Shown here piece by piece: positions 1-11,312 of a stretch of 64,000 nt of DNA. Positions within the stretch are counted from its first letter, which is position 1; each line of letters opens with the position of its first letter. Origin of the DNA: Schizochytrium sp. TIO01 (Eukaryota > Sar > Bigyra > Thraustochytrida > Thraustochytriidae); contig SMSO01000033.1 in NCBI GenBank assembly GCA_004764695.1, positions 139,001 to 203,000 on the forward strand. The letters run 5' to 3'. The notes under the pieces are model-generated. The model searched no databases. It was not told where the DNA came from and saw only the letters and a program-made list of their open reading frames with translations. Both the position numbers and the translations under genes were made by a program.

Positions 1-2902
1 CAGCGGCACGTGCCATCTTGACACCGCAGCGACTGTGAATGCTTCACCGGTTAGGCTTCATATCCTTTCAGAGATTGAGGACCCAGAGCTGGTTTTGTGC
101 TCAGGGTGGTGACAGCCTCCTACGGTGAAGTACGTAAATTATTATCAAGCACAAGGTCGATGGAATGGAGAAGAGAAGTAATGGGCTTCGCTCGATTGGT
201 ATTTCGTAAGATACCTTTTCTCGTGGCATGGCACATGCTTTCTTCAGACTCGATCGTTTTCAAGTGCCCGCTGGATTTGGCGATTACCTTTGACACGGAA
301 TCGTCTCGCCCAATACATTTTCTCCGTCGTTGAGATAGGCTCCAGCCCCGTTTTTAATCGACGCACAAAGAAAAGAAGGCTTCCATGGTGACACTCCTTG
401 GCGATCTTGCGTATCCGATAAAATCCAAGAAATACCTGCAAGATCAAATGGAGCCTTGTCGTCTGCAGTTTTAACTTTTTATATCAAAATTAGCTCTCTG
501 TCTTCGGTATTCCGCAATAAATCGAAGAGACTCTTCTTTTTGTTCTGAGATCTTTGCCTTTGCGGAGTCAAAAAATTGATATCTCGATAATTTACCGATT
601 TCTAACACCAAATAGTTATGGGCGCTTTTTAAATCAGGGAATACGTACCTAGTCGGAGCGAGACAACTATTCTGGGCCGTCAAATACTCGAACGGTTGAC
701 AAGGGTTGTGCAATTTCGAGCGGCAGTCATCCGTCATGGTTCTCTTAAAATCTGGAGAAAAAGGAGGAAAAGTATGAAAAGCCTGAACGTTTTAAGATCG
801 TCAAAATAAAGCCCTGACGGACAATCACCGAATCACTTGGTGGCTCGATTTCCCTCAAGAGCGTCATTTAATGCTTTCACTCGCGAGACGGGCCGCAACC
901 CAAGCATGCATCTACTGACTGTACTAGTTTTTGCTTTTTGCTTTTTAATTATAAAAAGGGAGTACGTACTGGTTTTTAGATGAGAGAAGTTTTGAGTTTC
1001 AAGTTCTTCGTAGTAGGTACAGCTGAATATACTCGAATCATTCAAGGATCACTCGACACTCCTCTTGAGTTGTGCTTTCAAAAGATATTCATCATTTTCG
1101 GAAAAAAAAAACAGACTTTGCGATGAGAATAACATCAACTACAAAAATGGCGCTATCTCTTTTAAATCATGGCCGTGAGCTAATTCTGTACCGCTGTTAC
1201 TCACTCCTGCATCAGAACACGTTCTTACTGGTGCGTAAATAAAACAAGCGCGACTCCTGGAGGGAGATTGTGAGCATTATCAAACCCTCCCAAGATCTAA
1301 ACTCCTTTTCATCTTCAATTGCACGAGGTCATGGCTTCTACCTAAAGCTATTTTATTTAGTGTACAAACAATCAGCGCTAAAAGAAGGCTCACATCTTTG
1401 CGCAATTCGTACTAAAACTCAAAATCAAAAAGTAAAATCGGCCTGTTCTGATATTTTCCACCTAGCTAGAGTAGGCAAATCCATTTCAAGTTCTCTGTGC
1501 AAAATGTGAAGCCCCACTTGCCAGCATCTCCAGTTTACATCCTTGCCTTCAGATTGTCTCTCAACCTCTTCCTCATCATTTGCAAGTAGGTACCTATCTA
1601 CCTAGGGATAGTAGTAGATGGTAACTAGGTACACACACCTTCTCCTCAGTGCACACTCGATCCGTCCTTCGTTGGCCCCTGACTAGTAGCTTCTAAGGTT
1701 TATGTTATGTACCTGTTTTTAGAGGGACGAGCGATACAAAGCAGCAGATAAGATCAGTTTAGAATCGCCAAACTTGCGCTTTTCACGTGGCTTATCAGCT
1801 TCAGGCTGCTTGCTGCTAGACGTGGGCGGTTTTAATAACTGGATGTGATAAGTAAGTATCTCCAGAAGGCAGCTTCGCGTATTCTTTCCGAAATATCAAG
1901 TGAACCAAGGGTATGGCCTCAAACAGTACTTCGATTGAAGTCCTACTGGAACCCATACTTAACCTCATAGGACCCAGTACGTATAACTTGCACAATATCA
2001 AAAGGAACCTATCAGAACTAAAATCAAAGACATAATGGCGCAGTAGCTACCCAGCCCGTCCTTTGTTCGTTGCTGCAAACACCGCTGTCTGTACAATCGC
2101 CTTTGCACTCAACGCCACGCCAATCTGCTGGGCCTGAAAAAACTAAGCTCGAAGGACCAGGCGTCTCGCTCAATCGGGTAACACGGGGAACGCCATTTTC
2201 CCTCTATCTTTCTCAATCTCTTCGTTAGCAGATACGTACTTACTATGACGAAGTTTCGTTTTTTGTTTAGTTGTCTCATTCAAGAAGCCGGATATAGGAT
2301 AAACATTAGCCGTTGCCGCAATAGACTAGGCTGCTCATACGCCTAGGTGGGTTAGGAGTGCCGTAGGATGCCGTGCGCGCGCTGCAAGTGAGTTATAGGA
2401 GGGATGCAAGTGGGTTATACTTTCCGGATAAACAAGGGAGTGGACATCGCAAAGTGGGCTATAGAGACCCGTACAGTAGGCTATTCCCTCGCGAGACGAG
2501 AAGAGGGTGCAAACGAAGAGGCAGAAGCCGCGAGCTGAGGACGCAAACCGGTCGAGCCTATTCGCAAAGAGCGGTGGGTCCCTGATAACGATCAGCTTCT
2601 CCGACGCTTGATGCCAGGAACGCGCGGACCCACTCACTCACAGGGTAGTAACTCCTTCGCCCGTCTTTATTTGTTTGTAGTAACTCAGGAACCTAACTAA
2701 GTGGCGGTGGCAGACTGAACGAGTGAGTGCGTGAGATGGCAAGTGAAGTATAGCGATGGCACAACTAGAACAAAAGGGCACCTCACAGTGGAGTATAATT
2801 CAGTACAGTGGAACATAACATGTGCTCGCAGTTTGTTGGAGTTTTTTTTCCTCGACTGAAAGAGAGACTGAAAGAAGGAAAGTGCGCGGAGGGTCTCTCT
2901 TT

Positions 2903-2969
<67 letters not shown>

Positions 2970-4549
2970 GTCGCTTTCATGACAGACATTGCAAACGGTG
3001 ATGCTGTTGCGATTGCGATGACGTCCTTACCCAGCGGCAGTCAGGACAGGTCAGCGAAGGAAACATCAGACTCGATATACCTGCAGATATGCGCTCTTGC
3101 ATTTAGGTTTCTGAAGATCGGAGTTTTCCGTCTGCTTCAATGCTTCAATGAGCTGCTTTGAAGCTTCTTCTTCTTTCTTTCCTAAGAAGCTCATGATTTT
3201 GTTTTATTTATTTAATTATTTATTTATTTAAAGTTATTTATTTATGAAAAAAGAAAGCAATGGCCGTCTCAGACAAACTCATATCAACCGCCGATCCTGC
3301 TGGCCAAATCAATGCAAGCAAGAGCTGCACGAGATGCAAACCATCTCGCAAGTGAGTTCAACTTGAAGGGCCCACCTCGATGAAGAAGCCCTGTGCTGCG
3401 ATCGATGTATTTAATTAAAGTTATACCGCGCGGCAACAATCAATCTGTTCTTGACTGGGATAAGGTATGATTGAGTGAATGAGGGTTTTCCACGTACTAT
3501 CATTAGTTGAGATGGATGAAGAAAAAGAAAGGAAAATCAATCGCTCATTCACTCTTCTTCTGTAGTCTTGATATCAATACATTCATTCATTCACTCATTC
3601 ACTCATTCTTTCTATGGATGCATATGATAGCTTTTTAAGTTTTTTATTCGAATTAAAGTAATATAATAAAATAGATTAATAATTTGTGATTAGAAGAGAC
3701 ATTAAGCACTGCTAAAAAGCTGTCTCACACTTAATGTTTTACTTTCTTCTCTTTGCTGCGGCGATACCTGTGCTGCCGCTCCTGCAGAGGCGTCGAGAGG
3801 CGCGGCGCGAGAGCAGCGCGAGAGCACAACGGCAGGCAGCTCAGCTACGTGCCAAGCAGCTGCCCCTGCAGCGGCACCCGTGTTTGGACGGTGAGCCGCT
3901 TCTTCGAGCGCCGGTGCACGCACTCCGAAGATTCGCTCATTTCTTCATTCATTCGTTCGTTCGTTCGTTCATTCTCTCTCTCGCTTTGCTCAGTCGTGAC
4001 GCCTGCGACTCCGCTGCACAGCACACGCACGGCCTGCAGAAAAGCGCAGGTGCGCACGGGGAGGATAGAGACGCATAGTTGACATAGCTCAGCGAGCGCT
4101 CAAGTCTACCGGCGTCCTGATTGCTGCCTTCGCAAGCTTGCTCGCGGTGACACCTCCTTCCTCTGGTAATAATTTGCAGCTCCATATCGCACAAATCGCT
4201 ATATTTAATCATATCGAAAGTCTGCGGTGCAGGAGTCTACAAAAGCTTACGCCGTGATTTCGTGAGGCACTGAGGATTTTGCGGAGCTGATTTGCATCGG
4301 GCTCTGTAGACTACATTGCGAATTCCACGTTAATTACGTCTGCTTTTTTGTGTTTTCTTGTATCGAATTGCCGAGACCGTGAGGTATTGTCTTGCAATAG
4401 TGTACTGTTGTTGACGTGTTTAAATTGCTTGAAGGGAACAACTGTATTGCTAAACCGGTGTGAAGGCCTGACCTGAAGATATTACTGAATTTTGCGTGGG
4501 GAAACGCAAATTGAATTTTGGGTAAGCAATCAAAGCTGTTACCCAGAGC
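1..4549. other. Gene-poor region upstream of the KH gene
   Basis: I see no supportable gene here. The short open frames on both strands lack recognisable domains and overlap each other. The stretch holds a TTTC microsatellite at 2901-2969, AT-rich TTTA runs near 3200-3245, TTCA/CTCA tetranucleotide runs near 3575-3610 and a TTCG/TTCA run near 3945-3975. The last part, about 3700-4549, probably contains the promoter and 5' leader of the KH protein gene; that is inference from position only. Confidence 0.6.
2901..2969. repeat. (TTTC)n microsatellite
   Basis: About 17 uninterrupted copies of the tetranucleotide TTTC. Frames that read through it give poly-KER or poly-FLS peptides, which are artefacts of the repeat. 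Confidence 0.95.
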
Positions 4550-6706
4550 ATGTCCTCGGGCTCGTGGTCTGATCGCGTACTTGGAAAGGATAATCGTGCT
4601 ACAGGTGATTCTGATAACTCAATGCAGGCTTCGGAATCCTCAACTTCAATTCCTGTGGATTCCCCTTGGGCGTTTAGTCCACGGACCGGTCCACAACAGG
4701 GTAACAGCGATGGCAGCAACACCTCAGCCGAGGCCAGTCACCACCACGCTCTTGGAGGTCGTGTAGACTCCAATGCGGCTGAAGATGGTGTGCACCATCA
4801 AAGCCCTTCGTCCGTGGGTCTCCATAACAGTTCTTCCGAACTCAACGATGTTTTCTCTGGCCTCGATATCGGTCACGACACCGATTCGTCAGGAGCGATG
4901 CCTTCACCCCTCTTGGGTCTTGATGTGATGGGATCTTCTTTTGGGGCTGGCTCGAACTCATCCCCATTCTCCTTCTCTAAGAATGTGACCGGCCCATCTT
5001 CCTCCTCCTCCAACAACAACAACAACGGACCCTCTGCTGTCCCTTCGGGCCCTGCTACCGCAACCCCGCCTCCCATCTCGCACCGCACTGCATCTCTATG
5101 GGGATTGAGTCTCTCTGCGGCCTCTGTCACTACGAATGATCACCACGCCTTGGTTGATTTCGTTCTCCGAGCCAAGGAAAACGACCGAGCTGCTGCACGG
5201 CAGTACCTTTTGGGTGCTTTTCAAATTCTCGGTGGCGCCACAGATGCCGAAAGCACTGCCCGTCGCCCCAATGTGCACGCAGCTAACTCAAGACTGAACC
5301 GCCAGCACTCTGCGCCGTCGGGTAGCGCCTCTGGCTCTGGCCTCAAGTCGCTCACAGCGAGCGCTTTGCTCATGTCCACGTTGCAGCAGCAACACCAAAA
5401 TCATATCAACGGCCATGCCACAAACAACAACACCGGCGGAAACAGCGTTGGTAGCAATGTTGGTAGCAATGGTAACGCTAATAGCAACCTTCATCCTCAC
5501 CATCATGCTAATAACACCAACAACAGCTCCAACACCGCAACCAATAACATCAATAACAACAACTCTGGCCTCAACAACACTGCCAACCCGAACAACAACT
5601 CCGCCAACAACACCAACACCAATGCTGGCAGCAAGGCTCATAGCTCGCATCTCGTGAGTGATACGAACTCCAATGCCTCAGCATCTACCCCCAGCTCTAA
5701 GAGCAACGACAACGGTCTTGCCAATGAGCGCGCATTCAATGCATTCCTCAACGACGAGACCGATGCCAAGCCCAGCACGCTTGTCCTCTTGGTGCCGGGA
5801 TCCAAGACCGTCGTCGGTCATATCATTGGCAAATCCGGCTCGTGGATCTCTCATCTTGAGCGAACCTCCAATGTGTCCGTGTCAGTAGCCAAGCCATCGC
5901 AAATGCCTCTTGGTTCTTCGGAACGCCGCATTACGATCACTGGCACAGTGGCGAACTGTGTCCATGCACAGCAAAAGCTTGTGCGCAGAGTCCACGAAAA
6001 GCTCTTGGAAGAAGGTGTTAAGCAGGAGTTCATCAAGATGGTCATTCCTTTCGTAATTGTGCCACACCTCATCGGTAAGAACGGCGCGAGCATCAAGCGC
6101 TTCCAAGACCTTTCCTCGGCACGCATCCAGATTGATCAAGATTCGCCAATCGTTCCGGGCTCTGTGGGCCGCGCTGTGACTATCCAAGGTTCTCAGCATG
6201 CTCGATCGTTGGCCGCTTACCTGATCTTGCGTCATCTCAGCGAGTTCCGTCTTGCTAAGGAATGGCGTGGAGGTCGACCACCCGAGTATTCTGCAGGTGC
6301 TCTTGCAGATATGCAAGCCCAGTTCGACCTCAAGATGCAACTTATGGAAAATAGCCCGTCGCATGCGGCTATGTCTCCTAACAATGCTGCATCGCCCAAC
6401 AACTACGCAACGTCAGCACCTGCTGGAGGCGTACCCTCGCCGTCAGCCACACCTGACATGTACGTGCAAGTCAACCAGTTCTCGCCTGCGCCGCAAATGA
6501 CTTCGCATGATACCTCCGGAAACCACATGTACTACGGCCACCCCCAGGCACCTGAAAACCACGGGGTCTCCATGTACCCAAACAGTTACCATGACAGTCT
6601 GCATCAACCATACCATATGCAGCAACCTGAGCACCACCCTTTTATGCACCAAACGCACCAGCCGCCTGCCAACTCTCACCTCCACGCTGCCAGCCGTATG
6701 TACTGA
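4550..6706 (+). CDS. Two-KH-domain RNA-binding protein with Asn-rich linker
   Basis: This single-exon frame encodes 718 residues. Two KH domains lie at about 408-475 and 495-565, each with the GxxG nucleic-acid-binding loop (GKSG in the first, GKNG in the second). The paired type-I KH layout resembles PCBP/Nova-type proteins that bind single-stranded RNA or DNA. Residues 1-190 are rich in Ser and Gly, about 285-365 are very rich in Asn with His and Thr, and the C-terminal tail is rich in Pro, His, Gln and Met. Such segments are typical of proteins that enter RNP condensates, but that role is inferred. A short helical segment at about 197-228 may be structured. The first ATG was chosen; no good upstream in-frame alternative is seen. 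The RNA target and exact orthology cannot be told from sequence alone. Confidence 0.9.
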   Translation: MSSGSWSDRVLGKDNRATGDSDNSMQASESSTSIPVDSPWAFSPRTGPQQGNSDGSNTSAEASHHHALGGRVDSNAAEDGVHHQSPSSVGLHNSSSELNDVFSGLDIGHDTDSSGAMPSPLLGLDVMGSSFGAGSNSSPFSFSKNVTGPSSSSSNNNNNGPSAVPSGPATATPPPISHRTASLWGLSLSAASVTTNDHHALVDFVLRAKENDRAAARQYLLGAFQILGGATDAESTARRPNVHAANSRLNRQHSAPSGSASGSGLKSLTASALLMSTLQQQHQNHINGHATNNNTGGNSVGSNVGSNGNANSNLHPHHHANNTNNSSNTATNNINNNNSGLNNTANPNNNSANNTNTNAGSKAHSSHLVSDTNSNASASTPSSKSNDNGLANERAFNAFLNDETDAKPSTLVLLVPGSKTVVGHIIGKSGSWISHLERTSNVSVSVAKPSQMPLGSSERRITITGTVANCVHAQQKLVRRVHEKLLEEGVKQEFIKMVIPFVIVPHLIGKNGASIKRFQDLSSARIQIDQDSPIVPGSVGRAVTIQGSQHARSLAAYLILRHLSEFRLAKEWRGGRPPEYSAGALADMQAQFDLKMQLMENSPSHAAMSPNNAASPNNYATSAPAGGVPSPSATPDMYVQVNQFSPAPQMTSHDTSGNHMYYGHPQAPENHGVSMYPNSYHDSLHQPYHMQQPEHHPFMHQTHQPPANSHLHAASRMY

Positions 6707-7411
6707 AAGCTGCCATGACCTGGAGGGGGATTTCGACCCATTGATTGAACCGGCTCGGTGCATATGAGCGCGCCTGCCACGCGCAATATTTTGCGATCAC
6801 AAGTTTTCTGATCTGGACTCCTGAATCACACGGCTCTGCCTGCTGTTTGACTGATTGACTTTGCACCTTTAGACACACGACTGTTGTATGCCTCACGTTT
6901 TGCTTCAGTATCTGTCCATCTATCCATTCTCAGAGAGAGATCATCGACCTTCCTCTCCTTTGTTGAAAATTGTGATTTGATTCATTTGTTGACTGCTCCT
7001 AGATTTCTCTCTTTGTATCTTGATGTCCATTCCCTGGCATGTTATTTTGCCTTCTTGTGCTGTCCGCATCCACATTCCCTCCCCTCCCATGATAGTTTTC
7101 CCAAACCTATGCCTTCATGCAATAATCATCATCGAGCGTCCTCTTCGATCTCTTTCTTTCTAAAGTAAAAGTAGTATGTAGGTAGGAAATCTCGTTTATG
7201 GGACTACGAAGGGGTCGTGATTGCTGAGTCTTACAGCCCCTGCAACAACATTCCTTTTTCATCATTATTATGATAACTCTGCATACGTACCTTAGGTACC
7301 TTGTTATAACTTGATTGAAACATGAAAAGCGTTTGTTTCTATTATCCCCAGTGCTACTCTAGAGTAGGTATACATTGAGGAATGCTTGTCAAACTACTAG
7401 CGTTACCTTCT
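6707..7411. other. Spacer after the KH gene
   Basis: No gene is recognised. The first few hundred bases are T-rich and probably include the 3' UTR of the KH gene. Around 7268-7300 there are paired GTACCTTAGGTACCTT-like motifs of the kind scattered through other spacers of this window. Confidence 0.5.
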
Positions 7412-7803
7412 ACCTGCTAGTAGTAGTAAACCAAGAGACCTTTTTTTTTTTTTTAAATCCATAAAGAGCCATTCACAGAACCCAGAATACTTTGGTCAAC
7501 CGTGCAGATCTCAAACTCAAGCAACTCTCGTAAGGAGCTCTCTCGAAAGTACCTTCGGAGAAGACACCCGCTAGAACACACAAGCCACCATGGCTTACAA
7601 AGAGGTCACCTGCTAGTAGTAGTAAACCAAGAGACCTTTTTTTTTTTTTTTAATCCATAAAGAGCCATTCACAGAACCCAGAATACTTTGGTCAACCGTG
7701 CAGATCTCAAACTCAAGCAACTCTCGTAAGGAGCTCTCTCGAAAGTACCTTGGGAGAAGACACCCGCTAGAACACACAAGCCACCATGGCTTACAAAGAG
7801 GTC
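7412..7803 (+). repeat. 196-bp direct tandem duplication spanning leader and start codon
   Basis: Copy 1 is 7412-7607 and copy 2 is 7608-7803, directly abutting. By eye they differ at two positions: one base at the end of the T-run (14 T then AAA versus 15 T then AA) and one C/G change at about 7556/7752. Each copy carries a poly-T tract, a leader and ATGGCTTACAAAGAGGTC. Only copy 2 runs into the long lipase frame. The near identity implies a very recent duplication, or an assembly error. Confidence 0.95.
7590..7616 (+). promoter_or_regulatory. Upstream ORF made by the leader duplication
   Basis: The ATG of the first copy sits in the same GCCACCATGG context as the true start. It reads eight codons (MAYKEVTC) and stops at TAG when it crosses into copy 2. 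It ends 169 nt before the lipase start at 7786. If transcription starts upstream of 7590, this strong-context uORF should reduce lipase translation. If transcription starts inside copy 2, it is silent. Confidence 0.6.
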
Positions 7804-10707
7804 GTTGAGGTCGAAGAGTCCGAGGACGAGGCAAGCGCGGCAAACGAGGCTCTTAGCAATGCTCAAATTGACCTCCACAACGAAGGACAACGCGAAGTCC
7901 AGGTCATCCACGAAGCTACGACGCTCAGTCCGAGAAGCGTAGTTCTCCGCTGGTCACGATTAGTTCTAGGAGCGAAAGCAGCCCTTGCCCCGCCTTGGAA
8001 TTGTGGTATCTGCACGTTTGAGAACCAAGGCGCCTCAGTAGAATGCGAAATGTGCAGCGCCTCGAAAGACGAAGCTCTGCCTTTAAAGAAGAGAAACAGC
8101 CAGGGAGATGATGATAATGAAGAAGAAGAAGAAGAAGAAGAAGATCCACAGTCGAAGACTCGCACAATTGTAGAATACCAGGTGAAGTTTCATCGCGAAA
8201 AAAGGACGTTCACAAGCTGGAGACACTCAGAGCTCACCTCAGAGCATGAGATTATCATCGACGGTCTCGAACCGAACACCTTGTACAAAGGCATTCTTAA
8301 GTATCGTACTCAAGAAGTGACAGCAGAGGGTAATCCCGGTGAGAAGAAGTCAAAGCCTTCGAGTTGGGTGGACGTTGACGAACCCATTTATTTCAAAACA
8401 TTCTCCACAGATGAAGCCCTCAGGCTTGAGAATCTAGAGAGAGTTGAGCAATTTCTTCAAGGTAATCTACAACCATATCCAGAAGATGAAGCTCGGCCCG
8501 ACGGTGTTGCAGACAAGGTCTCCCGTGCGGGAAGTACACTCCTTCAAGCTTCTGGTGTGGTTGGGTTCGGAGGTATCTATGCGAAACTTGCCCGAAGTGC
8601 CATGGCTCTGCACCGGTCTGGGCTAGCGGGCATTATTTTCCGAGAGGATATCCAGCAAATGGTGGTCATGCTAGCCTCCAATGTCGGTCGAGTTGCTAAA
8701 GAATTTGACCTTTCTCGTATGGAAATCACGGCAGGATGCTATTACATGCTATGGGAACACAAGCGCGAGCGTCTTCTCCGCCCAGACATGGAAAAACATG
8801 AGCACGCTATGGAACAACTTGGTGTTCTTCAGGATGAAGCTGATCTCTCCCTCCTTGATGAAGTTGCATATTACTATGGCTTTAGTCAATTGTCCTACAG
8901 AGATACACCATCTCAAGTACAGTGGGTATTGAGAAATTACCCCCACCGCGATGGCTCCTTTCAGCTCGTAGCATGCCGATCAACAAGTGAAAAATTTCGC
9001 CCTGCATTTGCTCTCATGGCTTCAGCACAAGATAAAGAAGCTGTCCTCAGCGTGCGTGGAACCCATGGACCGGATGATGTTCTCACTGATATGCATTTTG
9101 ACTACGAGGAAGCCAAATTTCGTTTTCATGCAGATCAAGCCTACCGCGTGCATGCAGGCATGCTACGTGCTGCAAGATGGATGCTAAAAGGAGATTCAAA
9201 GGGGTATATGCGTGAGCATAAAATGTCTGAGCATCATGACACCGACCTTGCTGAGGACGCTGGCGGTGGCCTTGGACTTGCACTTGCTCAACTTCACCAA
9301 CAGGGCTACAAAATATCATTCACAGGTCACTCCCTTGGTGCTGGAGTTGCTACACTTCTTGCTTTACTTGTTGCCGATGACATCCCTGACATTCGAATTA
9401 ACGTATATGGTTTTGGATCGCCTGCATGTGTTGACGAACCTCTCGCTGAGGCTTGCAAGGGACGATTTCAAGAGCCTTATGGTACCATTGAAGCTGAGCC
9501 AATCCCGCGTCTTGGGTCTCGTGTGACAGTGCACAACTTTGTGTTTCGAGATGATGTCGTGTCCCGACTTAGCCTTTTCAATGCACGTAAATTTGTAGCT
9601 GAAATCAAGAATCGAAAGGCCCACTGGGCCCCGCTTTTGCAAGAAGATAAGGGTGCAATCACATCTCGGGCCTTCTCTCTGTGGGCACCTCAGCAACGTG
9701 GTCACTACGCTGGAGCTGAGGCTCGTGCTGCTGCAAAGGCAATTCAGGCAGAAGCTGAGGCCAACAATCAGGCTGACAGTAATATTTCTAGCGAAGATGC
9801 TGAGGAGGAGGAAGTTCAGATTGTAGAAGATACGAAAAAGGACGACTCAACTTCTTCGTCAAGTGCTTCAAAGGCCAAAAGTGCTGCATCGTCTATGCTT
9901 GGACTCGCTTCAAAGGTTGTTAGTCGTATTTCTCAAGGACGCAAAGCCCCTCAAACTGCAGCAGAACACATTCAGGCAACAGCGGATGTAGTTGGTCAAG
10001 TTGAACAGGAAAAGGAACGTCAACAGAGCTTAGAGCGTGCTCCAAGTAGCCAAACAGTCTATGATGACGGCTCTACATCCGAAAAATTGGAAGTCTCCCA
10101 CCAAACCGATATGCATGATGCAAAAGTTGCTGAAAACACCAGACTAGGAGAGGCGATGGATGTAGACAGTGATCATGTCGACTCAGCTACTGAAACTACT
10201 GAAGAGAAGGAGAGAAAGGAACCCACGTTCGATCATGCTGACCGTATGGTTATTCCAGGTGTGATTCTGCATGCATATACCTGGAGGGGCGCAGAACTCC
10301 TCTCATTGGTTGATTACCGTTTTGAGGGCCTTCGCCGCTTGGGAGCATCCCAATCTCTCATTTCAGATCATCGCAATGCAAGGCTTCCTGAGGCGTTCCG
10401 AAACGTGCGAGCAGCGCGCAAATTGGGTAAGGATTTTGCACCTCCAATGTGGCAATCGATTGAAGACCACCTTGCTCGCGGGCTTTATGTAAAATGTTCT
10501 GTGTGTCATTACTTTGTTGGTTGGCACCACACTGGTGATTCTCAAGCAGTTGAGGTGCGTGCAGCCAAACACTGTCGTGCATGCGGCCTTCTAGTCTGCG
10601 GTCGATGCTCCAAGCACAAGGCTCCACTGCCTCAACATGGCATGCTTTACCCTGTGCGTATTTGTGATATATGCTATACCACCCAACAACTCGGTGACAG
10701 CATTTAA
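7786..10707 (+). CDS. Class-3 (DAG-lipase-like) lipase with FN3-like, RanBP2 and FYVE-like zinc modules
   Basis: The product has 973 residues. A RanBP2-type zinc finger (about 70-95, WNCGICTF then CEMC) lies between segments that resemble the halves of a fibronectin type III fold (SVVLRW at about 50, then about 125-210 with GLEPNTLY). A Glu-rich tract follows the finger. The lipase domain spans about 365-860. It has the nucleophile elbow GHSLGAG (Ser516), an Asp pair in FVFRDDVVSRL (D589/D590) and a probable catalytic His829 in PGVILH, followed by an SLISDHRN segment typical of diacylglycerol lipases. A low-complexity insertion at about 650-815 splits the lipase core. The C-terminus (about 904-963) has eight spaced Cys/His in a FYVE-like pattern, AKHCRACG then RICDIC, but no clear WxxD motif. 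It probably hydrolyses acylglycerols or phospholipids at endomembranes; the substrate is not shown. The start is the second-copy ATG in a GCCACCATGG context. Confidence 0.88.
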   Translation: MAYKEVVEVEESEDEASAANEALSNAQIDLHNEGQREVQVIHEATTLSPRSVVLRWSRLVLGAKAALAPPWNCGICTFENQGASVECEMCSASKDEALPLKKRNSQGDDDNEEEEEEEEDPQSKTRTIVEYQVKFHREKRTFTSWRHSELTSEHEIIIDGLEPNTLYKGILKYRTQEVTAEGNPGEKKSKPSSWVDVDEPIYFKTFSTDEALRLENLERVEQFLQGNLQPYPEDEARPDGVADKVSRAGSTLLQASGVVGFGGIYAKLARSAMALHRSGLAGIIFREDIQQMVVMLASNVGRVAKEFDLSRMEITAGCYYMLWEHKRERLLRPDMEKHEHAMEQLGVLQDEADLSLLDEVAYYYGFSQLSYRDTPSQVQWVLRNYPHRDGSFQLVACRSTSEKFRPAFALMASAQDKEAVLSVRGTHGPDDVLTDMHFDYEEAKFRFHADQAYRVHAGMLRAARWMLKGDSKGYMREHKMSEHHDTDLAEDAGGGLGLALAQLHQQGYKISFTGHSLGAGVATLLALLVADDIPDIRINVYGFGSPACVDEPLAEACKGRFQEPYGTIEAEPIPRLGSRVTVHNFVFRDDVVSRLSLFNARKFVAEIKNRKAHWAPLLQEDKGAITSRAFSLWAPQQRGHYAGAEARAAAKAIQAEAEANNQADSNISSEDAEEEEVQIVEDTKKDDSTSSSSASKAKSAASSMLGLASKVVSRISQGRKAPQTAAEHIQATADVVGQVEQEKERQQSLERAPSSQTVYDDGSTSEKLEVSHQTDMHDAKVAENTRLGEAMDVDSDHVDSATETTEEKERKEPTFDHADRMVIPGVILHAYTWRGAELLSLVDYRFEGLRRLGASQSLISDHRNARLPEAFRNVRAARKLGKDFAPPMWQSIEDHLARGLYVKCSVCHYFVGWHHTGDSQAVEVRAAKHCRACGLLVCGRCSKHKAPLPQHGMLYPVRICDICYTTQQLGDSI

Positions 10708-11312
10708 TGCTTGTGTCTATTTAGGCTTCAAGTTCTCTGCACTAGATGGCCACAATTGAAACAATATGAATTTTCGCACCCAAAGGGTCTCGTAGCGTAA
10801 ACCGGGTGCTATTAGTAAGCCAATTTACTCTTGTACTTAAACTATCATATTAAATCGAATATTTCAACAGTTTTGCTATTTGTAGTTTCAATCAGCTGCC
10901 TTAGATAGGTAGGTAGGTACCTACTCTCAGACTTTAAAATATTTAAATTAATAAGGAACCAATTTCAACTCTAGTGCGGGCAAGAATAAGCTAAGCTTGC
11001 AGAAAAGAAATTCGCCTTGGAGGGCAAACCAAGCCGCCTCGCCTGCTCTGCTCTCGGGTTTATACCTAGTAGTTGGTATCAACCAATCTAAGATGAACTG
11101 CATAAGTTATTTGCACTGACTCTGGGACAATAAGTGACTCCTAGCTACTACATACAAGTACCTACTATTGGTCTAAGACCTATCGATTGATCAATCTATA
11201 GTATTAAACTAGCTTAAGGTGTCTAACAAAAGGTACGTAGTACTACTCTAGCTAGTTTGAAGAAATGCTCTTCGACTCGTCCCAGTTCTACATCTCAAAC
11301 AAATAGCACATA
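10708..11312. other. Spacer after the lipase gene
   Basis: No gene is recognised. It contains a GTAG run ending in the perfect 12-base palindrome GTAGGTACCTAC at 10913-10924, and many CTAC/GTAG-rich tracts up to about 11250. Confidence 0.6.

Noticed and set aside
2783-3161. Short proteins with KER or FLS repeats
   Set aside because: They are translations of the TTTC microsatellite with no unique domain.
5288-5650. Minus-strand frame rich in Val and Gly
   Set aside because: It is a shadow of the Asn-rich linker of the KH gene.
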